Positions 1-6,491 of a DNA stretch of 7,223 nt are shown here, one piece after another. The stretch comes from JAIBBG01 sp046304755 (lineage in GTDB: Bacteria > Bacteroidota > Bacteroidia > Flavobacteriales_D > Sanyastnellaceae), in contig JBKCDO010000081.1 in the NCBI GenBank assembly GCA_046304755.1, positions 1 through 7,223 of the forward strand. The letters are read 5' to 3'. Positions within the stretch are counted from its first letter, which is position 1. Each line of letters opens with the position of its first letter. The position numbers and the translations under genes were made by a program. The notes under the pieces are model-generated. The model had not been told where the DNA came from. It was given only the letters and a program-made list of their open reading frames with translations, and searched no databases.

Positions 1-400
1 CGCGTGTAGGTTGAATGTCGCGGCGAATAGCCTCCACTTTTCGCAAGCGACTTTCAACAGCATTGAGCAGTTCGATATCATCAAAGGGCTTGGTAATGTA
101 GTCATCCGCTCCCATCTCCATCCCTTTGCGCACATCGGTGCGCTCAGCTTTCGCTGTCAGAAAAATAAATGGCAATGCAGCGGTTTCAGGATTTTTATTC
201 AGCATGTGTAAGGTGCCGTAGCCATCCAGCACGGGCATCATTATATCGCAAATCACCAGGTCCGGTTTTTCATGAACCGCGATTTCAACGCCCAATTTGC
301 CGTTCTCTGCGCTATAAACTTTGTAGCCCGCCAGTTCCAAAATTTCAGAAGTGTTCTCCCGCACCTCGTTGTTATCTTCAATGAGTAGAATCTTTTTCAT
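1..400 (-). CDS. Response regulator, receiver domain (partial, C-terminus beyond left edge)
   Basis: The first 133 codons of a response regulator that continues past position 1. Reading down from the ATG at 400-398, the protein begins MKKILLIEDN and has the complete receiver signature: acidic pair E8/D9, phospho-acceptor D52 in the ICDIMMP context, T82 in FLTAK, and K104 in ITKPF. About 120 residues form the CheY-like domain, then a charged linker starts (RKVEAIRRD), so an output domain probably follows outside the window. Related Bacteroidota proteins, as I recall, carry a Crp-like DNA-binding output, but nothing here shows it. The start lies 4 nt after the stop of the PAS histidine kinase, so the two are almost certainly one operon and a cognate pair, with D52 receiving phosphate from kinase H194. 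The family call is very secure; the output is unknown. Confidence 0.95.
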   Translation of the reverse strand, partial: MKKILLIEDNNEVRENTSEILELAGYKVYSAENGKLGVEIAVHEKPDLVICDIMMPVLDGYGTLHMLNKNPETAALPFIFLTAKAERTDVRKGMEMGADDYITKPFDDIELLNAVESRLRKVEAIRRDIQPTR

Positions 401-404
401 GATA

Positions 405-1628
405 TCAGTTTGTTTTGGTTTTTGGTAAATGAATATAAAACGTCGTGCCTTCGTCTAATATGCTCGAGCACGTGATTTTTCCTTGCATCAACTCCAGGTA
501 CTTGGTCACAATATTCAATCCGAGTCCTGTTCCCGGAATCGCCACTGCATTTTCACCGCGGAAGAATCGTCCAAACAAATTCTTCATATCGGCCTCCGAA
601 ATTCCAATACCATAATCCTTCACAGCGATAACTACGTCCTCTCCGGCCACATCTACAATCACATCTATCTCCGCTCCTTCAGGCGAGAACTTGATCGCAT
701 TCGACAGCAGGTTGAACATCACATTTCGCAGCAGCTGCCGGTCAATCATCATTTCAAAATTCCCCTTATTGTAGGTGATGGATTGCCCACTCCTTACAAT
801 AGAGTTGATATCTGAAATAACTTCCTTCACTAATATAAATATGTCGTGTGGCACAGGCTTCGCTGACATCTTCCCCTCTTCCAACTTTCCCAGCGAAAGG
901 AAATCATTGAGTATCTCTGTCAAGCCGCTTACCGCGTTTTTAATTTTCAAAATATGCTTCTCGCGCTTCTCCTGATCTTCTCCTTCAGTGTACTTCTGGA
1001 TGAGTGAAACACTGCTCAATATAGTACTGAGTGGCGTTCTAAACTCATGCGATGCCGTTGAAATAAATCGCGACTTCAATTCATTCAATCCCTTCTCATT
1101 TTCTAGCGCCTGACTGAGTTCATCCCTAGAAATCTCCAGTTCATGCAGCGCCTCCTTCAACACCAATGTTCTTTCTGCCACCTTCTTCTCTAATGATTCA
1201 TTGAGTGATTTCAATTCGCCGTTCATTCGCTCAATCCTGGCCTGCTGCTCGTGGCGATCGGTGATGTCAATGATAAATGCAATCACAAAAACCTTCCCTT
1301 CACTGTTGTAATAACTCAAACTAATTTCAATCGGAAACTCAACACCATCCGTCCTCTTCCCGTGAAGCGTCATGTTGCGGCCCATGGGGCGTTTCACCGG
1401 GTTCTTGATATACGTTTTACGGTACTCTTCGTGCCTTTTGGTGAGCACTCCGGGTATCAATACTTCAACCTTACTTCCATAGAGTTCTCCATCAGCATAA
1501 CGAAACATCTCTCCCAGCTTCGGGTTGGAAAGAAGAATCGTTCCTTCCTGATCAACAATCAACACTCCTTCGTTGACGTGATTAAATATGGTTTCAAAAC
1601 TGATGTTAGCTCCGGCAAAATTGGCCAT
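405..1628 (-). CDS. Cytoplasmic PAS-domain sensor histidine kinase
   Basis: A complete 407-residue sensor kinase. An N-terminal PAS domain (about 10-125) ends in the typical IIDITDR sequence. A coiled-coil signalling helix (about 125-185) follows, then a HisKA dimerisation domain with the phospho-accepting H194 in TASHEFRTPL. The HATPase_c domain has an N box ending at N310 (NLLSN), a G1 box DYGIGI at 338-343 and a G2 box GTGLGL at 366-371. All catalytic motifs are intact. No signal peptide or membrane segment is visible, so it should sense a cytosolic cue through the PAS domain. That domain has an RHEEY motif with H66 where FixL and Ec DOS carry the haem-ligating histidine, but the distal arginine is not conserved, so the ligand is open. 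The start at 1628 gives the PAS domain a normal N-terminus. The response regulator begins 4 nt downstream and is the expected partner. Confidence 0.95.
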   Translation of the reverse strand: MANFAGANISFETIFNHVNEGVLIVDQEGTILLSNPKLGEMFRYADGELYGSKVEVLIPGVLTKRHEEYRKTYIKNPVKRPMGRNMTLHGKRTDGVEFPIEISLSYYNSEGKVFVIAFIIDITDRHEQQARIERMNGELKSLNESLEKKVAERTLVLKEALHELEISRDELSQALENEKGLNELKSRFISTASHEFRTPLSTILSSVSLIQKYTEGEDQEKREKHILKIKNAVSGLTEILNDFLSLGKLEEGKMSAKPVPHDIFILVKEVISDINSIVRSGQSITYNKGNFEMMIDRQLLRNVMFNLLSNAIKFSPEGAEIDVIVDVAGEDVVIAVKDYGIGISEADMKNLFGRFFRGENAVAIPGTGLGLNIVTKYLELMQGKITCSSILDEGTTFYIHLPKTKTN

Positions 1629-1735
1629 GGTGGTGATTGAAAAACAGGTATAACGTGTTGCGAAAAATACGCCGTTTCATCTATTCTTTCTACATGTCCG
1701 GAGATTCACTTCAACGCAACGAATAAGCAAAAGAA

Positions 1736-1763
1736 AAGGCCGCCTGCATTGAAAGGCGGCCTT
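1736..1763 (-). terminator. Intrinsic terminator of the Hsp20 gene
   Basis: A perfect 10-bp inverted repeat: AAGGCCGCCT at 1736-1745 and AGGCGGCCTT at 1754-1763, around an 8-nt loop. Read on the minus strand, the GC-rich stem is followed by a T-rich run (TTTTCTTTT, including the stem end), as expected for a Rho-independent terminator. It begins 17 nt past the Hsp20 stop codon. On the plus strand the stem is followed by TATCC rather than a T run, so it should act mainly in the minus direction. It insulates the kinase operon, whose first codon is about 107 nt further on in the same direction. Confidence 0.9.
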
Positions 1764-1780
1764 ATCCTAATCACCACGAT

Positions 1781-2218
1781 CTATGAAATCTTGACCAGCT
1801 TTTTGCCGATCGACTTAGCCTCCTCACGTTTGGGGAGCGTAAGCTTTAAAATGCCATGCGCGTATTTTGCGTCTACCTTGTCGGTAATTACAGTCTGTGG
1901 CAAACGAAATGCGCGCTTGAATGAGGTTGTTCTAAATTCTTTACGGTGGTAAGACTCATCCTTTTCTTCTTCCTCTTCTTCATGCTTACCTTCAATGGTT
2001 ATCAAATCTTCTTGAGCTTCTACTTTGAATTCATCCCGCTCCATTCCGGGAGCAGCTAATTCGATGATGAACTCATCATCCGATTCACGAACATTAGCAT
2101 TCGGAACCCAACGGGTCAGAGGGAAATTCAAAAGTTCATTATCAAAAAATCCATCGGTGAAAAAGTCAGTTAGGAGACTCGGTGTGCTGAACGCAGGCTT
2201 TGATTTAATGAGTGACAT
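1781..2218 (-). CDS. Small heat shock protein, Hsp20 / alpha-crystallin family
   Basis: A complete 145-residue small heat shock protein, an ATP-independent holdase that binds unfolding proteins in the cytoplasm and normally forms oligomers. The short N-terminal arm (1-36) is rich in Phe and Leu. The alpha-crystallin domain spans about 37-131, starting at WVPNANV and ending at the beta-9 signature A-x-x-x-G-I-L (HGIL at 121-124, where most relatives have NGVL). The C-terminal tail has the (I/V)-x-(I/V) anchoring motif as V142-K-I144, one residue before the end. Six consecutive glutamates lie in the loop at about 80-85, a charged loop common in bacterial Hsp20s. Length and domain order are normal. 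The gene is monocistronic, with its own terminator, and is divergent from the MuiA-like operon. Heat or stress induction is expected from the family; I found no CIRCE element. Confidence 0.96.
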   Translation of the reverse strand: MSLIKSKPAFSTPSLLTDFFTDGFFDNELLNFPLTRWVPNANVRESDDEFIIELAAPGMERDEFKVEAQEDLITIEGKHEEEEEEKDESYHRKEFRTTSFKRAFRLPQTVITDKVDAKYAHGILKLTLPKREEAKSIGKKLVKIS

Positions 2219-2344
2219 GGTTTAATGTATTTAGTTGTTTAACTTGTTTTCGATGGAGCAAATCTTCAACGATTCAGGAGTGCAATTCCATGGCGTGGGT
2301 CAGTGTATGTTATGAGTTAAATCAGTTGCGATCGCCCCCTCCAT

Positions 2345-2389
2345 CAAGCCCACCATTTAAATGGTGCGGTGGGCTATTCGGCGGGCTTG
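2345..2389. repeat. Palindrome and half-site cluster upstream of the four-gene operon (candidate operator)
   Basis: A dense set of symmetric elements in 45 bp. There is a perfect 16-bp palindrome, CACCATTTAAATGGTG, at 2351-2366. A perfect 8-bp inverted repeat is formed by AGCCCACC (2347-2354) and GGTGGGCT (2368-2375). Arm CAAGCCCACC (2345-2354) also pairs with GGCGGGCTTG (2380-2389) at 9 of 10 positions. The two right arms are near-identical direct copies, CGGTGGGCT and CGGCGGGCT, 12 bp apart. The last copy overlaps the candidate -33 TTG of the downstream promoter, which suggests a multi-site operator at the DNA level. There is no T run after it in either direction, so a terminator is less likely. 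Confidence 0.55.
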
Positions 2390-2416
2390 ACGAATGCGCA
2401 TACCTACCTACATTTA
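2387..2416 (+). promoter_or_regulatory. Candidate Bacteroidota-type promoter for the four-gene operon
   Basis: TTG at 2387-2389, then 19 bp, then TACATTTA at 2409-2416. The known Bacteroidota primary sigma consensus is TTTG-N19 to N21-TAnnTTTG; this matches the spacing and all of TAnnTTT, missing only the final G. It would place the transcription start near 2421-2424 and leave a leader of roughly 10-13 nt before the ATG at 2434. The upstream half overlaps the repeat cluster. This is a motif match by eye only. Confidence 0.45.
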
Positions 2417-2433
2417 CGACACAATTTCAACCC

Positions 2434-4047
2434 ATGAAAAACACGTTACTGCTGCTCTTCTGCTGCCTATCTATGCTCATCGCAAACGCCCAGCTAGAGC
2501 TCAAAACCATTGAAACCAAAATCACCGATGTAACCGTCTTCATGGCCGGGGCACAGGTAAGCGAAACAGGGTCTGTTTCACTTAAAGAAGGCGAAAACCA
2601 AGTGCGCATTGCGAATCTTCCGACACAACTCGACGCTAACTCTATCCGCGTTGAAGGGAATGATGCTTTCACGATACTCGGGGTGCGCCATCAGATTAAT
2701 TATTTGGCTGCAGCTACTGCATCGCCCAAGCAGAAGGCGCTGCAAGACAGTTTGGATGAAGCGATGTTCAAGCAAAAAGAATATGCGGGCCTCAAAGACG
2801 TGCTCGTTCAGGAAAAACACATGTTGGAATACAACAGAACCATCAAGGGCGAGAACACTACACTCATCGCAGAAGACCTGCGCGACATGGCTGACTTTTT
2901 CCGTTCGCGCTTGACGGAGATTGCCTATAAATGGATTGAACTGGAAGAAAAAGAACGCGTGAATAATCAGGAAATCACACGATTACAAAATGCGTTGAAT
3001 AGTATGAACGCCAAGCGCAACAGCAATCCCGGAGAAATCGTCATTGCGCTTAATGCTGCGCGATCTACCAACACATCAATCAAGTTTTCCTATTTCGTGC
3101 AAAACGCCGGTTGGTATCCTGTATATGATTTGCGCGCCGAGGATGTCAACTCCCCCATTGCGTTTAACTACCGCGCGAAGGTGTATCAAAGCACCGGTAC
3201 CGACTGGAAAAACGTGAATCTTACTGTGTCTACAGGCAATCCCACTGTTGGCGGTGAAATCCCGCAATTGTATCCCTGGTTTTTGTATGAACAACAGGCA
3301 ATCTATCAGGAAGTAGCCATTCGCAGCGGACGCCAACCCATGATTGCCAATGAAACGCCTTCTGTTGCGGCTTATGACGACATGCAAAGTCTTCAAAAAG
3401 GCAAGACCAGCGCGGATTATGTCACCGTGCAAAACAACACGGTGAATACTGAATTCAAAATTGCAATTCCATACACAATTCCTAGCGATAACGTGCAGTA
3501 CGATGTGGCCATGAAAACGGAAACACTCAAGGCCACGTATACTTACATCTCGGTACCGAAACTCGACAACGATGCGTTTTTAAAAGCACGCATCACCGAC
3601 TGGGCGCAATATTCCTTGTTGCCGGGAGAAAGTAACATTTACTTCAAAGGAACTTTCGTAGGCAAAGGCTATATCGATCCAACGCAGGCCAACGATACGC
3701 TCGACCTCTCTCTTGGCCGTGACCGTGCGATTTCCGTGGATCGCACAATGCTGAAAGACTTTTGCAAAAGCAATTTGTTAGGCAATAAAAAAACCACCAG
3801 CAAGGCCTATGAAATTACCATTCAAAACAACAAGCGTCAAAGCATAGAGCTCGTTGTTGAAGATCAAATTCCCGTCTCTCAAAGCGGAGAAATCACCGTA
3901 GATGCTGAGGAAATCAGCGGCGCCATGTACGACAGCGCCACCGGAAAACTCACCTGGAAACTCGTTGTGCAACCCGGCGAAATCGTCAAAAAGCAATTGC
4001 GCTTCACGGTCTCTTATCCCAAGAAAGTGATTGTAGCGGGTCTGTAA
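2434..4047 (+). CDS. Exported DUF4140/DUF4139 protein, mucoidy inhibitor A (MuiA)-like
   Basis: A 537-residue exported protein of the DUF4139 / MuiA-like family, whose molecular function is not established. The start at 2434 is chosen because a clean Sec signal peptide follows (MKNTLLLLFCCLSMLIANA, likely cleavage around residues 19-20); the open frame extends further upstream but encodes unlikely, proline- and cysteine-rich sequence. An N-terminal DUF4140 domain (about 28-128) has the usual ITDVTVFMAGAQV opening and LP-x-x-LD-x-xSIRV motif. A helical, probably coiled-coil stretch (about 100-195) follows, then a C-terminal DUF4139 beta-rich domain (about 212-530) with the hallmark GWYPVYDLRA (226-235) and the W-x-NV-x-LTVSTGNP motif. 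It has no lipobox cysteine, so a soluble periplasmic location is expected. First gene of a four-gene operon; the globin start follows its stop after 1 nt. Family assignment is strong; role unknown. Confidence 0.9.
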   Translation: MKNTLLLLFCCLSMLIANAQLELKTIETKITDVTVFMAGAQVSETGSVSLKEGENQVRIANLPTQLDANSIRVEGNDAFTILGVRHQINYLAAATASPKQKALQDSLDEAMFKQKEYAGLKDVLVQEKHMLEYNRTIKGENTTLIAEDLRDMADFFRSRLTEIAYKWIELEEKERVNNQEITRLQNALNSMNAKRNSNPGEIVIALNAARSTNTSIKFSYFVQNAGWYPVYDLRAEDVNSPIAFNYRAKVYQSTGTDWKNVNLTVSTGNPTVGGEIPQLYPWFLYEQQAIYQEVAIRSGRQPMIANETPSVAAYDDMQSLQKGKTSADYVTVQNNTVNTEFKIAIPYTIPSDNVQYDVAMKTETLKATYTYISVPKLDNDAFLKARITDWAQYSLLPGESNIYFKGTFVGKGYIDPTQANDTLDLSLGRDRAISVDRTMLKDFCKSNLLGNKKTTSKAYEITIQNNKRQSIELVVEDQIPVSQSGEITVDAEEISGAMYDSATGKLTWKLVVQPGEIVKKQLRFTVSYPKKVIVAGL

Positions 4048-4048
4048 A

Positions 4049-4405
4049 ATGAATCAGCAGGATATTGCAACCGAAGAGGATGTTCGACTTCTGGTCGACC
4101 GTTTCTACGATGCTGTGCTGCGAGATGACATACTATCACCGTTCTTTCGGAGCATCGACTTTCATCACCACAAACCCAAGATGGTGGACTTTTGGTCCTT
4201 TGTGCTTTTGGATAAACCCGGCTACACCACGAACATTTTCGATAAACACGCCGCAATGGCACTGACTACTGAGGCTCTTGCTCGTTGGACTACCCTATTC
4301 GAAGCAACCGTTCGTCAGTTGTTCGCCGGAGAAAAAGCGGACACCGCAATTCTCCGCGCCAAAACAATCGCCTGGACCTTCAAAGAGAAAATGCACTTGG
4401 AATGA
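4049..4405 (+). CDS. Group III truncated haemoglobin (trHbP type)
   Basis: A complete 118-residue 2-on-2 globin that binds haem and diatomic ligands (O2, NO) in the cytoplasm. Aligned from memory with Campylobacter jejuni Ctb, the haem pocket is fully kept: B10 tyrosine Y20 (RFYD), E7 histidine H41 (HKPKMVDFW), proximal F8 histidine H67 (DKHAAM) and G8 tryptophan W80 (RWTTLF). The DFWSFVLL motif at 47-54 is also characteristic of group III. In Ctb the B10 Tyr, E7 His and G8 Trp stabilise bound ligand; a peroxidase-like or NO-related role has been proposed for the group and remains unsettled. It starts 1 nt after the DUF4139 gene and its stop overlaps the next start (ATGA, 4402-4405), so translational coupling to the flavoprotein is likely. 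No export signal is present, unlike its three operon partners. Family call very secure. Confidence 0.95.
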   Translation: MNQQDIATEEDVRLLVDRFYDAVLRDDILSPFFRSIDFHHHKPKMVDFWSFVLLDKPGYTTNIFDKHAAMALTTEALARWTTLFEATVRQLFAGEKADTAILRAKTIAWTFKEKMHLE

Positions 4406-5739
4406 ATCGCAGGGATTTCCTCCACCGTTCAGCCTGGCTTGGCGCAGGTTCCGTCATGCTTCCACTTTGGCTGAATGCATGCAAAAAAACAACGCTATTC
4501 GATCAGCCGGCATTTCAAGGTGAAGTCATTGTTGTTGGTGCCGGAATTTCAGGGCTGTATGCTGCAGAGATTCTGCAATCCCAAGGAATCAAGGTGACGG
4601 TATTGGAAAGTTCCAATCGTTGGGGAGGCCGCATGCGATCGGTTCCGGAGGCGAGTCAATCGGCAAAAGAGCAAGAGAAACGCTTGATTCAAGGAGAATT
4701 CAGTGTACTCTATGATTTGCTGCGACAACAACAAACGCCCTTAACACCGCCATCGCTACAAGAGCTCTTCTACTTCAACGGCAGACTCAACACGGCGCAG
4801 GAAGCCATGCAGAACACGTTTTTCATGGATATGCTGCAGGCCGTTGCGGGATTCAACCATTATGATGGACCTGATATCGCCGTGCTGGAATACTACGATG
4901 CACTCAACTTGAGTGAAAACACGACACACATCTTCAACGTGCTCACGGCCGGCATTCACGGCACATCGGGCGATCGCATCAGCGGTTTGGGACTGTATCG
5001 ACAACATGCGCATTGGACAGCGGGAACAACTTCCTTCGAGGTTTCTGTGAACGCGTTGGAAACTGCCGTTGAAAAGACCTTTGCCAAGGCGCTTTCAACC
5101 GTTGTCTATGAGCAGCGAGTCGCTTCCATCAATACCACCGGCAATCGCATTGTGGTTGTCACCGATACAGGCACGGAGTACACCAGTGATCGCATCCTCC
5201 TGACCGTTCCTCTCGACGTATTGCAATCGGGCGCCATCGCATTCGAACCAGCACTTCCGGAATCAACAACCACAGCCTTCTCGGCCATTGGCATCGATAC
5301 CGCCTATGCCGCGCTGATGAAGTCCAATAACAAGCTATGGGCTGATGGCACCACGCGCATCTATGGCTCCGGAATCGTTCAGCGTTTCGATGTCAATGAC
5401 GCAGGCTGGATTTACGCGGAAGCCTCCGGTAAGCAAGCGCAGGACATCGATGCGGTTTTCGGGGAAACGAGTGCGACTATCATTCAGTCCCTCGAGGGAA
5501 TTCTACCCGGTATTGCGTCCACCATGGAAGAAGCACATGTGCAGCGTTGGTCGGGCAATCGCTCTTACGACAAGCCCGGCACAGGCGTCGCTCGCACACA
5601 ACTCACCTCACCCATTTCACGCAAAATCTTTTTCGCAGGAGAAGCCATTCACACGGGTGGACATCACGGCACTCTGCACGGCGCTATGGAATCAGCCTTG
5701 CGGGCAACACTGCAAATCATGGAGGAACCCATTCGATGA
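4402..5739 (+). CDS. Tat-exported lipoprotein-like FAD-dependent amine oxidase family protein
   Basis: A 445-residue flavoprotein of the flavin amine oxidase fold, expected to oxidise an amine or related substrate; the substrate is unknown. The start at 4402 overlaps the globin stop (ATGA). The N-terminus has a twin-arginine motif (R3-R4-D-F-L) and a hydrophobic stretch ending in a lipobox, L24-N-A-C27, predicting export of the folded, FAD-loaded enzyme and lipid anchoring. CKK after the cysteine does not resemble the acidic surface-export signal of Bacteroidota lipoproteins. The FAD-binding Rossmann motif is VVGAGISGL (44-52), E69 should bind the ribose, and GGR is at 75-77. The C-terminal flavin motif, FAGEAIHTGGHHGTLHGA, ends near residue 428. 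Two departures are notable: the D-x-G-x-x-W/F-I-H-G segment normally after GGR is not recognisable, and the flavin-N5 lysine position appears to be alanine (A303, ten residues before W313). It may be a divergent oxidase or dehydrogenase. Confidence 0.9.
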   Translation: MNRRDFLHRSAWLGAGSVMLPLWLNACKKTTLFDQPAFQGEVIVVGAGISGLYAAEILQSQGIKVTVLESSNRWGGRMRSVPEASQSAKEQEKRLIQGEFSVLYDLLRQQQTPLTPPSLQELFYFNGRLNTAQEAMQNTFFMDMLQAVAGFNHYDGPDIAVLEYYDALNLSENTTHIFNVLTAGIHGTSGDRISGLGLYRQHAHWTAGTTSFEVSVNALETAVEKTFAKALSTVVYEQRVASINTTGNRIVVVTDTGTEYTSDRILLTVPLDVLQSGAIAFEPALPESTTTAFSAIGIDTAYAALMKSNNKLWADGTTRIYGSGIVQRFDVNDAGWIYAEASGKQAQDIDAVFGETSATIIQSLEGILPGIASTMEEAHVQRWSGNRSYDKPGTGVARTQLTSPISRKIFFAGEAIHTGGHHGTLHGAMESALRATLQIMEEPIR

Positions 5740-6491
5740 AAGCACGCTTGCTCATAGCTATTGCGTGTATGCTATCGTTGGCCATTAACGCGCAGCCCCT
5801 CCTTCAGGCGACGGGTTCCTATTGGCATATGCCCGTGTTGGATGAACTGATTCAAACCTACAACATCGCGCACCCCTGGCAGGAAACGCAGATTCGACCT
5901 ATTGCTCAAGCATACAGTCTGGCGGCCGGATGGAATCAATCCATTTACGCTCCCCGCGCCATTCAAGGGATTGCAACACTGGAATACAGTTTTCAAAACA
6001 CCCTCATCGAAAGTCCTTCGCAAACGTTTAGAGCAGGATTTCATGCGGCATCGGCCATGGCCTACGTGCGCTCCCATCCGAAATGCCTGACGACGAAAAT
6101 TCAATCATCAGGACCGCTGGGAACACGCTGGTACCTTGAACTCGGCGGAGGTTGGCAGTGGAACATGCCCTATGTGCGCAAGTTTGGAACAGCAGTGACC
6201 ATTCATGACGGAAAGCCCTACCGCTCCTTCAGCAGCAACGTTGTAGCCTATACCGGCACGGGCTGGCACGCTCTTACTATCGGTTCACTCGTGCTCACAC
6301 TGCATGGCGGCGTGCGCTGGAATCCTTCCTTACACCTGACGGAATTTGCCACCGCCATTCAAGGGCACAATGAAACCGGACTCAAGAATTCGCAATCCAA
6401 TGTGTGGCAATTTCAAGGGGGTATCCGCCTGACCTGGTCAAGCCTGCGCAAAAACTGGTGGGATGAGCCCCGAAAAGGCGACAAGTCCTAA
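5736..6491 (+). CDS. Unrecognised exported protein, possible outer-membrane beta-barrel
   Basis: A 251-residue protein I do not recognise. The start at 5736 overlaps the stop of the flavoprotein (ATGA) and is followed at once by a convincing Sec signal peptide (MKARLLIAIACMLSLAINA, cleavage near residue 19 or 20). The open frame extends upstream of this ATG, but that portion lies inside the flavoprotein gene and reads as noise. The mature part is rich in aromatics and glycine, with several stretches alternating polar and non-polar residues: about 129-142 (RWYLELGGGW), 176-196 (ALTIGSLVLTLHGGVRW) and 222-236 (VWQFQGGIRLTW). Such strands fit a small outer-membrane beta-barrel or another beta-rich envelope protein, but the C-terminus (WWDEPRKGDKS) lacks the usual terminal aromatic residue. 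One cysteine (C117) lies in the mature part. Last gene of the operon and probably functionally tied to the exported flavoprotein. Confidence 0.8.
   Translation: MKARLLIAIACMLSLAINAQPLLQATGSYWHMPVLDELIQTYNIAHPWQETQIRPIAQAYSLAAGWNQSIYAPRAIQGIATLEYSFQNTLIESPSQTFRAGFHAASAMAYVRSHPKCLTTKIQSSGPLGTRWYLELGGGWQWNMPYVRKFGTAVTIHDGKPYRSFSSNVVAYTGTGWHALTIGSLVLTLHGGVRWNPSLHLTEFATAIQGHNETGLKNSQSNVWQFQGGIRLTWSSLRKNWWDEPRKGDKS

Noticed and set aside
1662..1669. TATTTTTC on the minus strand as a -7 box for the kinase operon
   Set aside because: It matches seven of eight consensus positions but no TTG lies at the right distance upstream, so it is not reported as a promoter.
2230..2300. Candidate minus-strand promoter for Hsp20 (AAGATTTG box with an upstream TTG)
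   Set aside because: The -7-like box has one mismatch and the TTG spacing is about 16 bp instead of 19-21; no CIRCE or other heat-shock operator was seen.
2328..2335. GCGATCGC octamer palindrome
   Set aside because: A single short palindrome expected by chance; it has no symmetric partner in the window.
2212..2433. In-frame open extension of 74 codons upstream of the DUF4139 gene start
   Set aside because: It crosses the Hsp20 start, the repeat cluster and the promoter candidate, and its translation is low-complexity with no domain, while a clean signal peptide begins at 2434.
4285..4401. In-frame extension of the flavoprotein upstream of 4402
   Set aside because: It overlaps the globin in another frame and would bury the twin-arginine/lipobox signal 39 residues inside the protein.
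4621..4710. Possible frameshift explaining the odd segment after GGR in the flavoprotein
   Set aside because: Reading the other two plus frames across this stretch gives no better match to the amine-oxidase motif, and one hits a stop, so divergence is more likely than a sequencing or mutational frameshift.
5547..5735. In-frame extension of the 251-residue protein into the flavoprotein gene
   Set aside because: The translation is a His/Arg/Thr-rich shadow of the flavoprotein frame, and the signal peptide at 5736 marks the real start.
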